Assembly: GCF_022458985.1 (NCBI RefSeq)
Contig: NC_061770.1
Coordinates: forward strand, 33,089,599-33,153,598
From: Mugil cephalus
Taxonomy: Eukaryota > Chordata > Actinopteri > Mugiliformes > Mugilidae
DNA length: 64,000 nt
Reading direction: 5' to 3'
Shown: positions 22,712-34,506 of the stretch, piece after piece
Layout of the letters: each line of letters starts with the position of its first letter
Position numbering within the stretch: position 1 is the stretch's first letter
The notes under the pieces: generated by a model
Database searches by the model: none
What the model was told of the DNA's origin: nothing
Seen by the model: only the letters and a program-made list of their open reading frames with translations
Program-made: the position numbers and the translations under genes

Positions 22712-23907
22712 TCATGCATCTTTAGTCTTGTCTTTGCAGTTGCATCTAGAGTAAAGTTCTGGGTAAACCGTAGCAACAGTTGTGTCGAGAGGACATGTTT
22801 TAGGAAACACGTCAGTTTTTTGCCCCAGTTTCTCCAGTTCCTTGTGGAGCTCATCCAGAGTCTCAATCTGAAAGTATTTGTTCCTGTGTTTCTTGTTCTC
22901 ACCCCAGTGTGCACTTGCTAACCATTGATTCTTTTCCCTGTTGTAGCAGCAGAATGCTGACCAGAGCATAGAAGGAATATTAATCTTGTTGTTGAGGGTG
23001 TTGTTGTTGTTGCTGGGCAGTGCTCCGATTACTACATAACCTTCTTTATTACTGCAGTATTCATCCATAACACATTTGATGCATCCTTCCATGTTGCTCC
23101 AGTTTTCTTTATTGAATTTCCTATTTTGTGGAACAACATTGGTCAGGGTAAAGGTAGATTTCATTCCAGTTTTGTCATATGCATAAGAGTTTGGGAACAA
23201 ATGGCCTCTATTATAACCTAACTTGTTTTCATAGTCCTTTTTCACAGCCTGGTTGTTATAGGTTTTCTGATTATTTTCTGATGCCATGTTGATGTCGCCT
23301 TTTGTGTCATCAAGCTGTAACAATTAAAAAGTAAATTACTCATACAAGGTTGATCAAAGTAGATTGAATGTGAAGTTTAGACTTGGTTTCTCCAAATCAC
23401 ATAGTTTATTTGTTCTAGTATTAGTCTACAGGAGAGTAAACTAGTCTATAACTGTCTCTGTGAGCAGCTGTTGATTAGTTACATTGAGAGTTACATTAAT
23501 ACAACAGCTTTCAGTTTAGTAGCATTGCAGCATCATTACAGTTCATTTGAACATGAATGAGTCAAAAACCAACCAAGAAAGCTCACCTGTGGTTCAATCT
23601 TCCACTTGGTGTTAGATGCTTTGTCATGATTCCCTCTGTATTTTGCAGCAGAAAACACTGGGATCTTGTTGTTGGTGTCGTAAAGTGTCACAAAGGTTCT
23701 GGTGTTTTCAAAGGTCTGGCAAATAGGTTTGTATCTGTTCTGGTCCAGGATGTTCCCTCCCTCCAAGATTCCTGTGATATTTGGTGGAGTTTTCTCAAGA
23801 AAGAATTCATTACAATCTTTCATCGATCTCACCACTTCAGTTTCTGTGGGAGCGATGGAGAGAAGGAGGAGAACAGCGAGGGGCAGGAGGGCCTTCAGTG
23901 AGGTCAT
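22712..23907 (-). CDS. endod1-like: ENDOD1-like secreted nuclease, copy 2 (NRGH variant)
   Basis: Exon 1 is 23907-23587 (ATG 23905-23907, ends ...KIEPQ, donor GTGAGC) and exon 2 is 23314-22712 (acceptor ttgttacag). Both junctions are phase 0 and give about 307 aa. A signal peptide of about 23 residues is followed by the Endonuclease_NS fold. The catalytic motif DRGH is changed to NRGH (residues 142-145): the His is kept but the Asp is lost. TLTNVVPQ (Asn166) and the metal-ligand Asn175 are kept. The frame is otherwise complete, with a poly(A) signal at 22403-22408. Exon 2 differs from copy 1 in roughly a third of residues although introns and UTRs are almost the same. It may be a non-catalytic or altered nuclease. 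Confidence 0.85.
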
Positions 23908-24377
23908 GGTGAATCACTGTGAAAAATAAAAGACAAATATGTGTGTTACAGTTTAAAGTTAAATGAAGTGATCAACTGAAAAGCCATGACTGTTCTCACT
24001 ATATGCACTCTTTATTTGATGAAACTGTGGACCAGTCTCTATGAAGATGTGTTCATTATTAATTACCAGTCATGTGTTAGGAGATAAAAGACTGGAGCCA
24101 AATCTAATGAAACACATGGAAAGTTTGATAGATGGACAGATTCATCTCAAAAGAAAATGTTAATTCTCTCTGTTCAATAACTTGATTGATTTCCATCTAC
24201 TTTGGTTCAAATAGTAACAAGTAAAACTAGTGACATATTAACAGAATCATTTTAGTCCGACTGTGTCCACATGACTTTGTCAAACAAAACTATACTTACA
24301 ATCTCAGAAAATACTTAATAAACTGAATTACAGACGCAAAGAAAGAAAATAACCTGTGAAGTTGAAGAATAACTCAC

Positions 24378-24465
24378 CGTCGCTAAGGTTTCCTGAAAAT
24401 CACTTGGACTTGTCTCCGTGTTCACAGCAGCAGAAACAGGACAGTCTGTGTTGAACATGATGGTT
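24378..24465 (-). promoter_or_regulatory. Promoter and untranslated first exon of ENDOD1-like copy 2
   Basis: Same as in copy 1: TATA-like TTTATATTGG on the minus strand near 24480, exon end CGACG and donor GTGAG (24373-24377). The sequence is nearly identical to 10860-11000. Confidence 0.45.
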
Positions 24466-24789
24466 CTCCTCCAATATAAACTCAGCCTGAAGCGGAAGTC
24501 CAGTGGGCGAGAGGTGGGGTACACCCTGGGCAGGTCTCCAGTTTATCTCAGGACAAACAGACAAACATTGACACTCACACCTACGGCCAGTTTTGAATCC
24601 CCAATGACTTTCACAGGTTCCATGGAACTCCTGGGCCTTCATCTCTTACATAAAATCATCACCTGCATCCACAACGAAAGACTTTTTACTAAAATAGTTT
24701 ATTTGACGTGTTTCTTCTTCTTTTTTGTGTGTAGCAAAAGCAATCATCTTCATATCTACATCCAACAGCCATGTTTATTAAAACTGTAA

Positions 24790-25210
24790 CAAGAGGGTTT
24801 GGTAACACTTTATATTAAGACACACATATTCACCATTAATTAGCTGCTTACTAACATGTATATTAGTAGCAGACTAGCCATTTGTTAGTCATTATAAGTC
24901 ACTAATTAATACCTTATTCTGCAAGATCTTATTCTACCCTTAATAGACCCTTAATTAAGAATTTCCCTTATGTAAGCTCCTAATTACCCTTTATTCATAG
25001 TTACTAAGTAAGTTGTTGCATATGAATTATGACCTAAATATGCATGGCTCAGTAAGGGGCTTGTAAGCTGGTAGTACCACAAGAACAATCATTCACCCCT
25101 AATAATACTTATCAAAGATGGTCGATTCATATGGAACTGGACACAAAACCACAAGTGCTAATAGTGTACAAATAACTCATAATTAAGTCTTTGTAATGCA
25201 GAATATGTAA
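24790..25210. repeat. AT-rich interspersed repeat, A' copy
   Basis: Counterpart of 11310-11740, with only scattered differences. Confidence 0.5.
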
Positions 25211-25215
25211 GGAAA

Positions 25216-25217
25216 TA
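25216..25217. other. Empty Tc1 target site (TA)
   Basis: ggaaaTAtatacaag is uninterrupted here, whereas the same point in block A carries the Tc1 between duplicated TAs. It shows the pre-insertion state. Confidence 0.95.
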
Positions 25218-25560
25218 TATACAAGTGTGTGAAAATAATGAAGTTATGCATGTGTTATTGCACAATCTCAGGGTCAGTATAGTTATAAACATGGATTATT
25301 GCACATAGTAAGACCAGAGTCCCCTAACATGCAGGGAATGTGTACTGGTATATGAGATGAGGTGAACATGAATTATTGTACATTCATGAATTATTGCACA
25401 TTAAATAAATAGTATGGGTTCTACACCCTCAGAGAGAGGAGTTGTACAGGCTAATGGCCACCGGCAGGAATGATTTCCTGTGGCTCTGTGGTGCATTGTG
25501 GTGTGATAAGTCTGGTGCTGAATGAACTCCTGTGTCTGGCCAGTACGTCATAACACCAGA
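25218..25560 (-). mobile_element. LINE 3'-end remnant, A' copy
   Basis: Counterpart of 13351-13690, with the same terminal reverse transcriptase motif on the minus strand. Confidence 0.6.
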
Positions 25561-25618
25561 GATAAATAAAACAAATACAATTATTTAAGTTTAATATCAT
25601 CTTAAAAACAAGGTAGAG

Positions 25619-25620
<2 letters not shown>

Positions 25621-25654
<34 letters not shown>
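25621..25654. repeat. (GT)17 microsatellite
   Basis: Pure dinucleotide run, length-variant partner of 13759-13790. Confidence 0.95.
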
Positions 25655-25658
<4 letters not shown>

Positions 25659-25754
25659 AAAATAAGATAGAATCAGAAGTGTTATGATTACACACAGACC
25701 AGTCATTTAATAAGTTTGCATATTTACCAGGTAGGTTCACAGGAACCTGGATGA

Positions 25755-26640
25755 TATTTACCGGATGACTTGCATACAAAACACACACTGTGAGTCACTG
25801 TGTGTAACACCACCTCCATCGGGGGGGCTCAGGCAGACCCAAGTCAACTGTCTGACCATGATAGGCCAGCTCCATATCATCAGGTCATAGCTCCTCCTCC
25901 CAACCCCAGTTTGGTCAAGATGAACCATGTAGTGCTCTAGATTTTTATATGTTTTTTTTTTCGTTATAATCTTTCCATTTTCCCGCAGCTTCGTTTTCAT
26001 GTTCAAAGATTGCTCTTACCATGCTCATCCCAAGACTTTGCTCATCAAGACAGTAGAGAGACAGTAAGGTTAGACAGGGTAGACAGACACCCATGTAAAT
26101 TAACTAACTCCAGTGCAATTGTAATTTGCCTGGCTGGCATCAGCTCCTTTTGAAGGAACGGGGTAAGCAAATATCTCACCCCTGTACATATTAAGGGCTT
26201 TCAAAAGAAAGCCACGGTGACATACAGCGACCTCCATCCCTTCTTGGTCTAATAGCAAATCTTGGATCTCTCTCTCACAGATTCCCCCCACACCCCTTTT
26301 CCCAGTGTCTGTGACATAGACAACAAATGTAAATTAAATGAAAGTGGTGTCAGCTATACGGGCCATTGTTTCTCTTGTGATAACGATATTTTGTGACATT
26401 ATATATTTTCAATATATACAACAATTTACGCAAATTACCTGCAGCTGAGGCTCAGAGTCACACACCATGCCTGCCCCTGGGCTTTTGTTGTGTAGTCTCA
26501 GGAGTATGCCTGATTCCTGATCTGAGATGCGTGTTGATAAAAGTCTGGTCAAACTGGTGTGGTTAAAGGTACTAGAAGTAAAAACATGTGAGTAATTAAA
26601 GCAACCCCCAACATCTATGAATTGAGGCATCTATACACTG
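25755..26640 (-). pseudogene. Possible KDZ-type transposon fragments, A' copy
   Basis: Counterpart of 13895-14780, with the same three short frames and the same KALNMYRGEIFAYP stretch. Near identity in all three frames and between them argues for copying as DNA, not for selection on a protein. Confidence 0.35.
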
Positions 26641-26954
26641 ACCCGTACAATACTATCCCCATCTGTATTCCATTTCATCATTTCTACGCATCCACACAGG
26701 ATGTTAAATACAACAGTACAAAATCTTTGGCACTCACATTACCTCTATACACAGTCAAACACCCCATAGCTCCAAAACACTAACAAATATGCAGTGAACA
26801 AAGTCATGTTCTTTTATCACATTTATTAAATGTTAAATCTAAATGTTAAATATGAATATTAAATGTAGGGAGGCAGTAAACCTCCAAAATAGACGAATTA
26901 CCAAAACCAAACAATATACAAACCAACGTAACTGAGAAGTTACCAAAAGGAAAT

Positions 26955-27482
26955 TACACACCCACTCCCTCTCTCCCCACTCCCTCTCTCCCCACACACA
27001 CCCACTCCCTCTCTCCCCACTCCCTCTCTCCCCACACACACCCACTCCCTCTCTCCCCACTCCCTCTCTCCCCACACACACCCCACTCCCTCTCTCCCCA
27101 CTCCCTCTCTCCCCACACACACCCACTCCCTCTCTCCCCACTCCCTCTCTCCCCACACACACCCACTCCCTCTCTCCCCACTCCCTCTCTCCCCACACAC
27201 ACCCACTCCCTCTCTCCCCACTCCCTCTCTCCCCACACACACCACTCCACTTCCCTCCTCCTCCCCCACTCCCTCTCTCCCCACACACACACACACTCCC
27301 TCTCTCCCCACTCCCTCTCTCCCCACACACACACACACACTCCCTCTCTCCCCACTCCCTCTCTCCCCACACACACTCCCTCTCTCCCCACTCCCTCTCT
27401 CCCCACACACACACTCCCTCTCTCCCCACACACACACACTCCCTCTCTCCCCACACACACACACACACACACTCCCTCTCTC

Positions 27483-27517
<35 letters not shown>

Positions 27518-27525
27518 CCTCTCTC

Positions 27526-27596
<71 letters not shown>

Positions 27597-27597
27597 C
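26955..27597. repeat. Polypyrimidine minisatellite grading into (CA)n
   Basis: A 40-bp unit (two ccactccctctctcc blocks plus cacaca) is repeated about seven times from 26957 to 27240. Then come shortening units in which the CA part grows, ending in a pure CA run of about 65 bp (27530-27593) and a short C run. Block A has only (CA)18 at the equivalent place. Long GERE-rich frames on the minus strand here are repeat artefacts. Confidence 0.95.
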
Positions 27598-27799
27598 CCC
27601 GTGTGGGAACAGGGTCAGTAGCAGAGAGTAAGTTGGCTCGAGTCAGTCGACGGGAACCAGAAACAGGCCAGTGAAGCAAGAGGAGGCGGAGGTGGAGTAT
27701 CAGTGCAAAGTAACAGTGACGAAGTAGCCATGGCTAAATGGCCGGGTTTACTCAGGGCTCTTCAGCTTAGCTTTAGTGTAGATAAAGTCCAGTTCACAG

Positions 27800-28198
27800 T
27801 TAGTTTGTGCCCCAGCAGACACAGAATTCGACTGAACGGCTAAGGGCCCAGCCAGCAGCAGCCATCCCGACTATGCCTTGAAGCAGCATTCGATGTACCT
27901 GCTTGACCTTAGCAAGGTCATCCTCTGGTGCAATTGTATACACCACATCATTGCCAGGAGGAGCTTTAATCACCTGATACACCACAGGATTCCACCTGTG
28001 CTGGATCTTATGACGGTCCTTCCAGCCAAACTCCTTTAGCCGAACTAACTGACCCACAACAAGTGGCTCTGACCAGACAGACTGATCGTGATTTTCCGTC
28101 TGACGTTGGGCAGTTTTCCTCAACCTGTCCTTGACACCTTCAAAAGCCCAGATCCAGACATTTACGGTCCCATCAACAGGGTCCTGCACCCTTCCCTG
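27800..28198 (-). pseudogene. Ty3/Gypsy integrase C-terminal fragment, A' copy
   Basis: Counterpart of 15472-15870 with a few substitutions. The CCTG target duplication is at 28195-28198. Confidence 0.75.
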
Positions 28199-29979
28199 TG
28201 TGGCAACACGAGGGATAATTTACTCAGTTATGTCTCAAAACTCTTTTCTCTTTTGTATACAACCGACAACGCCACCTTGGGTTAGGGCCCAAGGACCCGT
28301 ATTAAAGGTCAATTACCAACTATTACAAAAGGACACAGGTTCGTTCAATCAGGGAGAATAGGAGACGGAGTTCAATTATCACATACAAAAACTTTATTTT
28401 TGGCACTCTAAAATAAACAAGGCATGGGACGAAATGAAAATAATAAAAAAAACAGAGCCAACTGAGAAAAAGGATACGAGCTGGGGCTTACCGGCTGGAG
28501 GAGGAACCAACGTGGGGAGTGACGTCCACAATAAAAATGAAAAGGGGGGGCACCCCACTCACACAACCAAAAAAACGTGAGGAGCGCACAAAATAAGCAG
28601 GGACCACCACAGACACACACACACAGGGGACCAACACCACCCGGGGAAGAACCACCACCACCGTCCACCTCCAGCTCTAGGGAAAATAAAGCACAGTTAA
28701 CAGGGCTCACAATTAAAGGAAAACAAACAATATCCCACATATAAACGAATTAAAGAATAATCAATTAATACACTAAGGAATAATACAATTAGATTAATCA
28801 AAAATCAAACAAATTAACAAACAGATTAAAGAGTCTCTGGCCAGAGATATCTACTCAACCGTAATCGTAACTAATCCATTTCTGACAAGTAACTGAGGGC
28901 TGAAATTAAGAAGTTTTCCCCCCAAATAGAACGTAAATAATTACAATAAACTCCCAAAATGACACCTTACTCAAGCAAAGCAAACCACTTAACCAAAAAA
29001 ATAAATAACCACAATAAACTTTACTATTAATCAGAAAAAGAAACAAAATATAAATAAATGAATAAACAAAATTACACCACACCTTGAGAATTGCATTTAA
29101 AACGCACACACACGTAAGCACTCACGCACACACGTGGGCACTCACGCACACACGCAAACACTCACGCACACACGCACACACGCAATCCAAACTAGGGGCT
29201 GAGGGTCTGGACTGGGCTCGTAATGTCCAGCACAAGCGGTAGCCACACACCAACGAACGCGCACCGCCACACGTGCAATAGCAGCAGAAAACCCGGGCCA
29301 GCAGCGCGAAGCAGGTCGACCCAAAACGGCCGTCAAGAACCCAAAGTCAGGAGCAGCGAAATAACAGGAACAACGAAGTAGCAGTAGCAAGGTAGCAGTA
29401 GCGAAGTGGCGAGGCAGCCGTGGCTAATCAGCCGGGATTATTCAGTACCAGTCTTACTCTGCTTGGCGTCCAAACTACCGGCCTTTTATCCGGTCGGTTT
29501 CGGTCTCTACCAAAAAGGGAGAGGGGTGAAGAGGGTCGACGTAGCGGCGGGGGACAGCCACCACAACACCAACAACCAGCACTGTTAGAGGGAGAGGAGT
29601 GGAGAAAGGAGGAGGCTCAACACCTGGCCAAGACAATTAGCAGCAGCAGCACACCGCAACTCACCTAAACGCCAGTGATAGCGACCCCAGTGCCCTGCCA
29701 GGACCGCGTCAAGGATGCCGGATCTATCGGAAAGGTTATGTTTGAATTAACTGACACTAACAAGTGTGCACTTTTACCGGCATGCTAATGCGTGCCTACC
29801 TGTCCGATGCAGTGAGCAGCGGGGACAACCTGGAAGTGGGCGGGCCGACGAGGCAGGAAGCGAGAGGACAGGGGGGAGAAACCTCTCCTACTTTTATCCT
29901 CTCTGTGTGACTAATGATTGGCCAGAGAGGGCAGGGTGAACCGGAAGTATTCAAGACAGTGGTGCCTCATACCACTACA
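28199..29979 (-). mobile_element. Solo LTR, 1781 bp, A' copy
   Basis: Same insertion point and TG...CA ends as 15871-17645, with flanking CCTG at 28195-28198 and 29980-29983. It was therefore present before the A/A' duplication. Confidence 0.8.
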
Positions 29980-30705
29980 CCTGCAAGAAATCAACAGGGA
30001 GCCTTGCCTCACGACCAAACATGAGGAAAAATGGTGATTCCTCAGTGGATTGATGTGGTGTGGTATTATAAGCATATAATACCTGAGATAGACAAAAGTG
30101 CCAATCACGCTTTCAAGAGGGAGGCAAAGTGTGCAGCAAATCATGAAGTGTGCGATTGAAACACTCGCACTGAGCGTTACCTGCAAGATAGTACAGTGTG
30201 GTGCAGCATTTTTCACAAACCACATAGCTGCTGGATGAGTGCACCTTCGAAATTGTAACCCTGATTAGAATGAATGTGTGCCAGAACACCAAATTTTTCA
30301 AACCACTCTGTGACAAACACCTGTGCCACTGTAGCAGCACACTGGTCACAAGTGGGAATGGCAAGAGTGTTGCTGAAAAAAACATTCGTCAACACAAGGA
30401 CATTTTCCAGTCCATTATGGGTTGGTTCAGGCAGGGTGAAATCCATCGCCAGGATTTCGTTAGGCTCTGACACAAGCAGATGTCCCATAAAGCTACGAAC
30501 TGATGGTCCGGAGTCCTTAGCCACTTGGCACCGCTCACAAGTCTGACATCAGCGCCTCACATCTGACGACATCCCCGGCTAATAGCAACACTGCCTGAGT
30601 AATTCCAGAGTCCTGCCCACCCTCTGGTGGCCGTGATTTTGATGGACCTCTGTGAGGACTTTATCCTTTAAAGCAACTGGCAAAAGCATCTGGCTAAAAA
30701 CAATT
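29980..30705 (-). pseudogene. Ty3/Gypsy integrase core, A' copy
   Basis: Essentially identical by eye to 17646-18370, including stops, frame shift and the HSNQG change. Confidence 0.8.
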
Positions 30706-30718
30706 AGCAATAGGAGCT

Positions 30719-30910
30719 CACCATGACTCACCTATGGTCCGGTCAGTGGCAGTAAATGAGCCCAACAATATTGCCACCACGGAAATGCCAGATCTATTAA
30801 AGAGTGACATTTATGTTAAATAAAACTCTAAGGAGTGTAAACAACCAGCATGCTAAGGTGCGCATACTTATGTGAGCGTCGAGAGCAGTGACCTGGAAGT
30901 GGATGGGCCG
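30719..30910 (-). repeat. 5' LTR-like remnant, A' copy
   Basis: Counterpart of 18385-18575. Confidence 0.45.
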
Positions 30911-30933
30911 AAGGGACAGGGATCTCCTGGTTG

Positions 30934-31634
30934 GATTCATTCAGGAGCTGTTTTCTACTGTAGTTCACCAGACTTTTAGAAACATGAGGTTCTGGATCCA
31001 GACACCGTCCAAAACCAACCTGCACCACCAACCGCTTCACGTTTCAAACAGATTTTCCCCACTCAGCGACACACCCGCTGAGAAACCATCTCTGGTAATT
31101 GGCGACGTTATTTTGTGGAACGTGAAGTTAGAGAATCCAGCAACTATAGTTAAATACATTCCAGGGGCCAGAGCAGGCGACAAGAAATCTTATCTCAAAC
31201 TACTGGCTAAGACAAAGGCTAAATACGGTACGATTGTTATTTACGTCTGCAGTAATGACCAACGGTTACGCCAATCGGAGGTCACTACACTTAATGGTGA
31301 ATCGGTGTGTAAGTTTGCAAAAACGATGTCGGACTCCGTAGTTTTCTCAGTACCCCTGCCCAATCTGACCAGTGATGATGTGTTTAGTCGCATGTCGTGA
31401 TTCCACCGCTGGTTATCTCGGGGGTGTCCAGCCAACAACGTGACCTATGTTGATAATTGGAACTCTTTCCGGGGAAAGCCTGGTCTGATTAGACGAGATG
31501 GAGTTCACCCCACCTTGGCGGGTGCTTCTCTTATCTCTAGGAATTTAAATTTAAACCCCCAACACCATGACAATCCAGAGTTCAGCCCAGATGGCAGAGC
31601 TGCAGTCTTACACAGTTCTCTTCCACTTCTCTAG
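30934..31634 (+). pseudogene. L2 ORF1-type SGNH esterase remnant, A' copy
   Basis: Counterpart of 18600-19300. It shares the GDVIL change at the catalytic serine and the in-frame TGA (about 31399). A small number of extra substitutions distinguish the copies (for example SGPLP versus SVPLP). Confidence 0.7.
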
Positions 31635-31814
31635 TACTGTCTCACACCCATATGTAACCCTTTAAATATATTGGGCTACATAAATAAATTAGAAAAGGAA
31701 AGGAAAGGAAAGGAATGTTCTATTCATTGTTTAGTTTAATAAGAAAACTGCATGTACGGTCTCGTGTAGTAACAATGTTCCCCATGTTTTTCTGTCCCCT
31801 GAATGCATCAGGTC

Positions 31815-32008
31815 AGATTGGCCAATCAGAACTGTAAACACAGTGTAGCCCCGCCCACCATTTTGTTTGAGTGTGAGTGAGCGTCTATTCAGAGACAGAG
31901 AGCATCAAGTCGGAGCAGAGTTTTGTAAAGTGAGCGAAGTGAAAGAAAGGAAGAAAAATGAGATAAATTCATTGAAAACAGAGTCTACTGAAGGCAAACA
32001 AGTTGTCG
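31815..32008 (+). promoter_or_regulatory. Promoter-like block, A' copy
   Basis: CCAAT 31822-31826, CCCCGCCC 31849-31856 and a donor GTGAGT directly after 32008, as in block A. Confidence 0.3.
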
Positions 32009-32129
32009 GTGAGTGTTTGCTAAAAAGAAAGTAACAGAAAGTGAGTTAATGATATGGTAGATGTGGTAACTGCTGTCTGCTGAATTCTCTGAGTTTCTGT
32101 GATTTAGTGCTTAGAACAGATTAAGTAAT

Positions 32130-32795
32130 TATAGTAGGTGACCTTAACATCCATGTTGATGTTAACAGTGACCGTCTTAGCTCTTCATTTATGTCATTAT
32201 TAAATTCAATTGGCTTGTCGCAGAATGTAAATGGATCAACTCACTGTTTCAATCACACCTTAGATCTTGTCCTAACTTATGACAATATATTCTCATAACC
32301 CTCTTTTGAGAATATTACTCCAGTTTTAGCTTCTCTTTATTGGCTCCCCTTTAAAATCCGTACTTGAATTTAAAATCCTCCTCCTTACATACAAGGCCCT
32401 GAAAGGCCTAGCTCCATCATATATGAAAGACCTCATAGTACCATACTGTCCCAACAGATCACTACAATCTCTAAGTGCAGGTCTGCTTGTGGTTCCTAGA
32501 GTTTCTAAAAGTAGAATGGGAGGTAGAGCCTTCAGCTATCAGGCTCCTCTCCTATGGAACCAGCTTCCAGTTTGGGTTCAGGAGGCAGCCACAGTCTCTA
32601 CGTTTAAGGTCAGGACTAAGACTTTTCTTTTTGACAAAGCTTGTAGTTAGAGCTGGACTTAACCATCCCTTAGTTATGCTGCTATAGGCCTAGGCTGCAG
32701 GGGGACGATGCACCGAGGACATGTCCTCTCCTCTCTCCTCTCTGGCACCAAGCTCCTGTTCTCTAATCCCTTATAATTTATTTTCTATTACTAAC
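32130..32795 (+). pseudogene. L2 LINE ORF2 remnant with full C-terminus and start of 3' UTR
   Basis: The same endonuclease-to-tail fusion as in block A. This copy continues through SKSRMGGRAFSYQAPLLWNQ to KTFLFDKACS and a stop at 32650. The following 3' UTR is interrupted at about 32795 by a second LINE and resumes at 33840. Confidence 0.7.
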
Positions 32796-32796
32796 C

Positions 32797-33838
32797 GCTG
32801 GATGAACACCGGTTTGCAGATGACACCACCGTAGTGGGTCTCATATCGGACAACGACGAGACTCACTACAGAGAGGAGATCCAGCACCTGACAGGATGGT
32901 GTTCAGACAACAACCTTGTCCTGAACACCAGCAAGACCAAAGAGGTCATCGTGGACTTCAGGAGATCCAGGAGGAAGGAACACACCCCTCTCCTCATTCA
33001 TGGGGAGGAGGTGGAGCGGGTGGACAACATCAAGTTCCTTGGCATCCACATCACATCTGACCTCACTTGGTCCACGCATACATCTCACCTGGTGAAGAAG
33101 GCCCAACAAAGGCTCTTCTTCCTCAGGAAGCTGAAAAGGACTGGACTCTCCTCTCAGCTTCTGACAAACTTCTACAGAGCCACAATAGAGAGCATCCTCT
33201 GTCTGAGTGCAACAGTGTGGTATGGGAGCTGCACTGTACAGGACAGGAAGGACTTGGCCCGGGTAGTGAAAACCGCACAGGGGATTGTTGGGAGTCCTCT
33301 CCCACACCTGGACTCAATATATGACAGCCGGGTCCAAAGGAGGGCTGGCCGTATAGCTGCAGACCCCACCCACCCAGGCCACGAACTGTTTGTGCCTCTT
33401 CCCTCCAGGAAGAGGTTCAGGAATATAAAGACCAACACAAACAGACTGAGACACAGCTTCTTCCCCAGAGCTGTGAAATCCATCACCCCATCTCCTCACA
33501 TACCCCCCCATCCAGAGACTGAGCATTAAACCCCTGCAGATGCCAGATAGACTCTGATACTGCACTGCACCTTATCTAAACATGCTGCTATACATGCAAT
33601 ATTCATACTGGTCACTTTAAATATCCTTGATTGCACTACTACCTCTCATCTCATCTTATTTTATTCTTAAATTCTATTTTTTATTTTAACTTGTTATTCT
33701 ATTTTATATTTCCTATTCTATATTTATATTATTTATATATCTCAGGTCTGTACATTTATACCAAGAGCTGCTGAACAGAATTTCGTTGTGCCTTGCATAA
33801 TGACAATAAAGATTCTTGATTCTTGATTCTTGAACAGT
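32797..33838 (+). mobile_element. 5'-truncated Rex/CR1-like LINE inserted in the L2 3' UTR
   Basis: It begins abruptly with RFADDTTVVGLIS of the reverse transcriptase catalytic region and ends in a tandem gattctt repeat after aataaa. Such a truncated 5' end and microsatellite tail fit target-primed LINE insertion. L2 3' UTR sequence flanks it on both sides. Confidence 0.75.
32814..33529 (+). pseudogene. Reverse transcriptase C-terminal part of Rex/CR1-like LINE
   Basis: An open frame without ATG contains the FADD catalytic box, GWCSDNNLVLNTSKTKEVIV, the VKKAQQRLFFLRKLK block and the terminal SFFPRAVKSI. The N-terminal endonuclease and most of the polymerase are missing, so it is a dead-on-arrival copy. 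The frame is uninterrupted, implying a fairly young insertion. Confidence 0.75.
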
Positions 33839-33839
33839 T

Positions 33840-34212
33840 AACCAACCTGCCCATGAATCCTGTTATACTCTCAAACTGTCATATAAGATCATCAGCTATA
33901 TGTTGTATTATTAGATTCTACGTGTTTCCTTCAGCTCGATATATGTATCTATGACAGAAGTTTGTTTACTCTCCTGCTCTTCCTTTCTCTCTATCGTCTA
34001 TGTTTCTACCAGGCTGGCCTTCGACAGATGGGTCCCTCCATATGAGCTGGATTCTGCTCAAGGTTTCTTTCTTTTAACAGGGAGTTTTTCATTGCCACCG
34101 TTGCCCCCCCGGCTTGCTCTGGAGGTTTCAGGACAGTTTTTTTAAACCGTCTTGAGACAATTTGTATTGATATTAGTGCTATATAAATACAATTGAATTG
34201 AATTGAATTGAT
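33840..34212 (+). mobile_element. L2 LINE 3' UTR and tail
   Basis: It contains the typical gctggattctgctcaaggtt and gggagtttttcattgccacc words and ends in ttgaattgaattgaattg. It completes the L2 started at 30934. Confidence 0.75.
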
Positions 34213-34429
34213 TGTCTCTTTGATCCACCAAAGAGAAATATTCAATGCGTCATTGACTACAAATATTTTGGAAGTCGTTAAACCAGTTAAACATGAAGAT
34301 GCATCTCTTAGACACGCCCTTGGTTGTGTTGTTGATGAAAAACACGTCAGAACAGTTGATCCTGGAAAATCACCACAGCTCCTCCTTCTTTGTCACAAGT
34401 TTAGATTTCTGATGCAATTAAGTTCAAAT

Positions 34430-34506
34430 CTGGTGCTACTTCCTACTCTGAAACATTTCTTTTATTGTTGTGTTGTGAAGCAATTCCTCCATGCAGCTAC
34501 AAATAA
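34430..34506 (+). other. Untranslated leader exon of TRIM-2
   Basis: It matches the TRIM-1 and TRIM-3 leader exons (acttcct..ctctgaaacatttctttta) and ends before GTAAGTAGG (GT 34507-34508). The acceptor of the coding exon is cctttag at 35231-35237. Confidence 0.5.

Larger units (their letters stand above)
20478..32505. repeat. Segmental duplication block A'
   Basis: Sister of block A (7330-20190) in the same orientation. It lacks the Tc1 and the dispersed repeat at the left edge, and has an expanded minisatellite at 26955-27597. Confidence 0.85.

Noticed and set aside
26955..27280. Regularly spaced repeats that could suggest a CRISPR array
   Set aside because: Units are contiguous and low-complexity with no unique spacers, and the genome is a vertebrate.
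26839..27679. Three overlapping 216-251 aa open frames rich in GERE/VCV on the minus strand
   Set aside because: They are translations of the CT/CA minisatellite in all three frames and have no domain or splice context.
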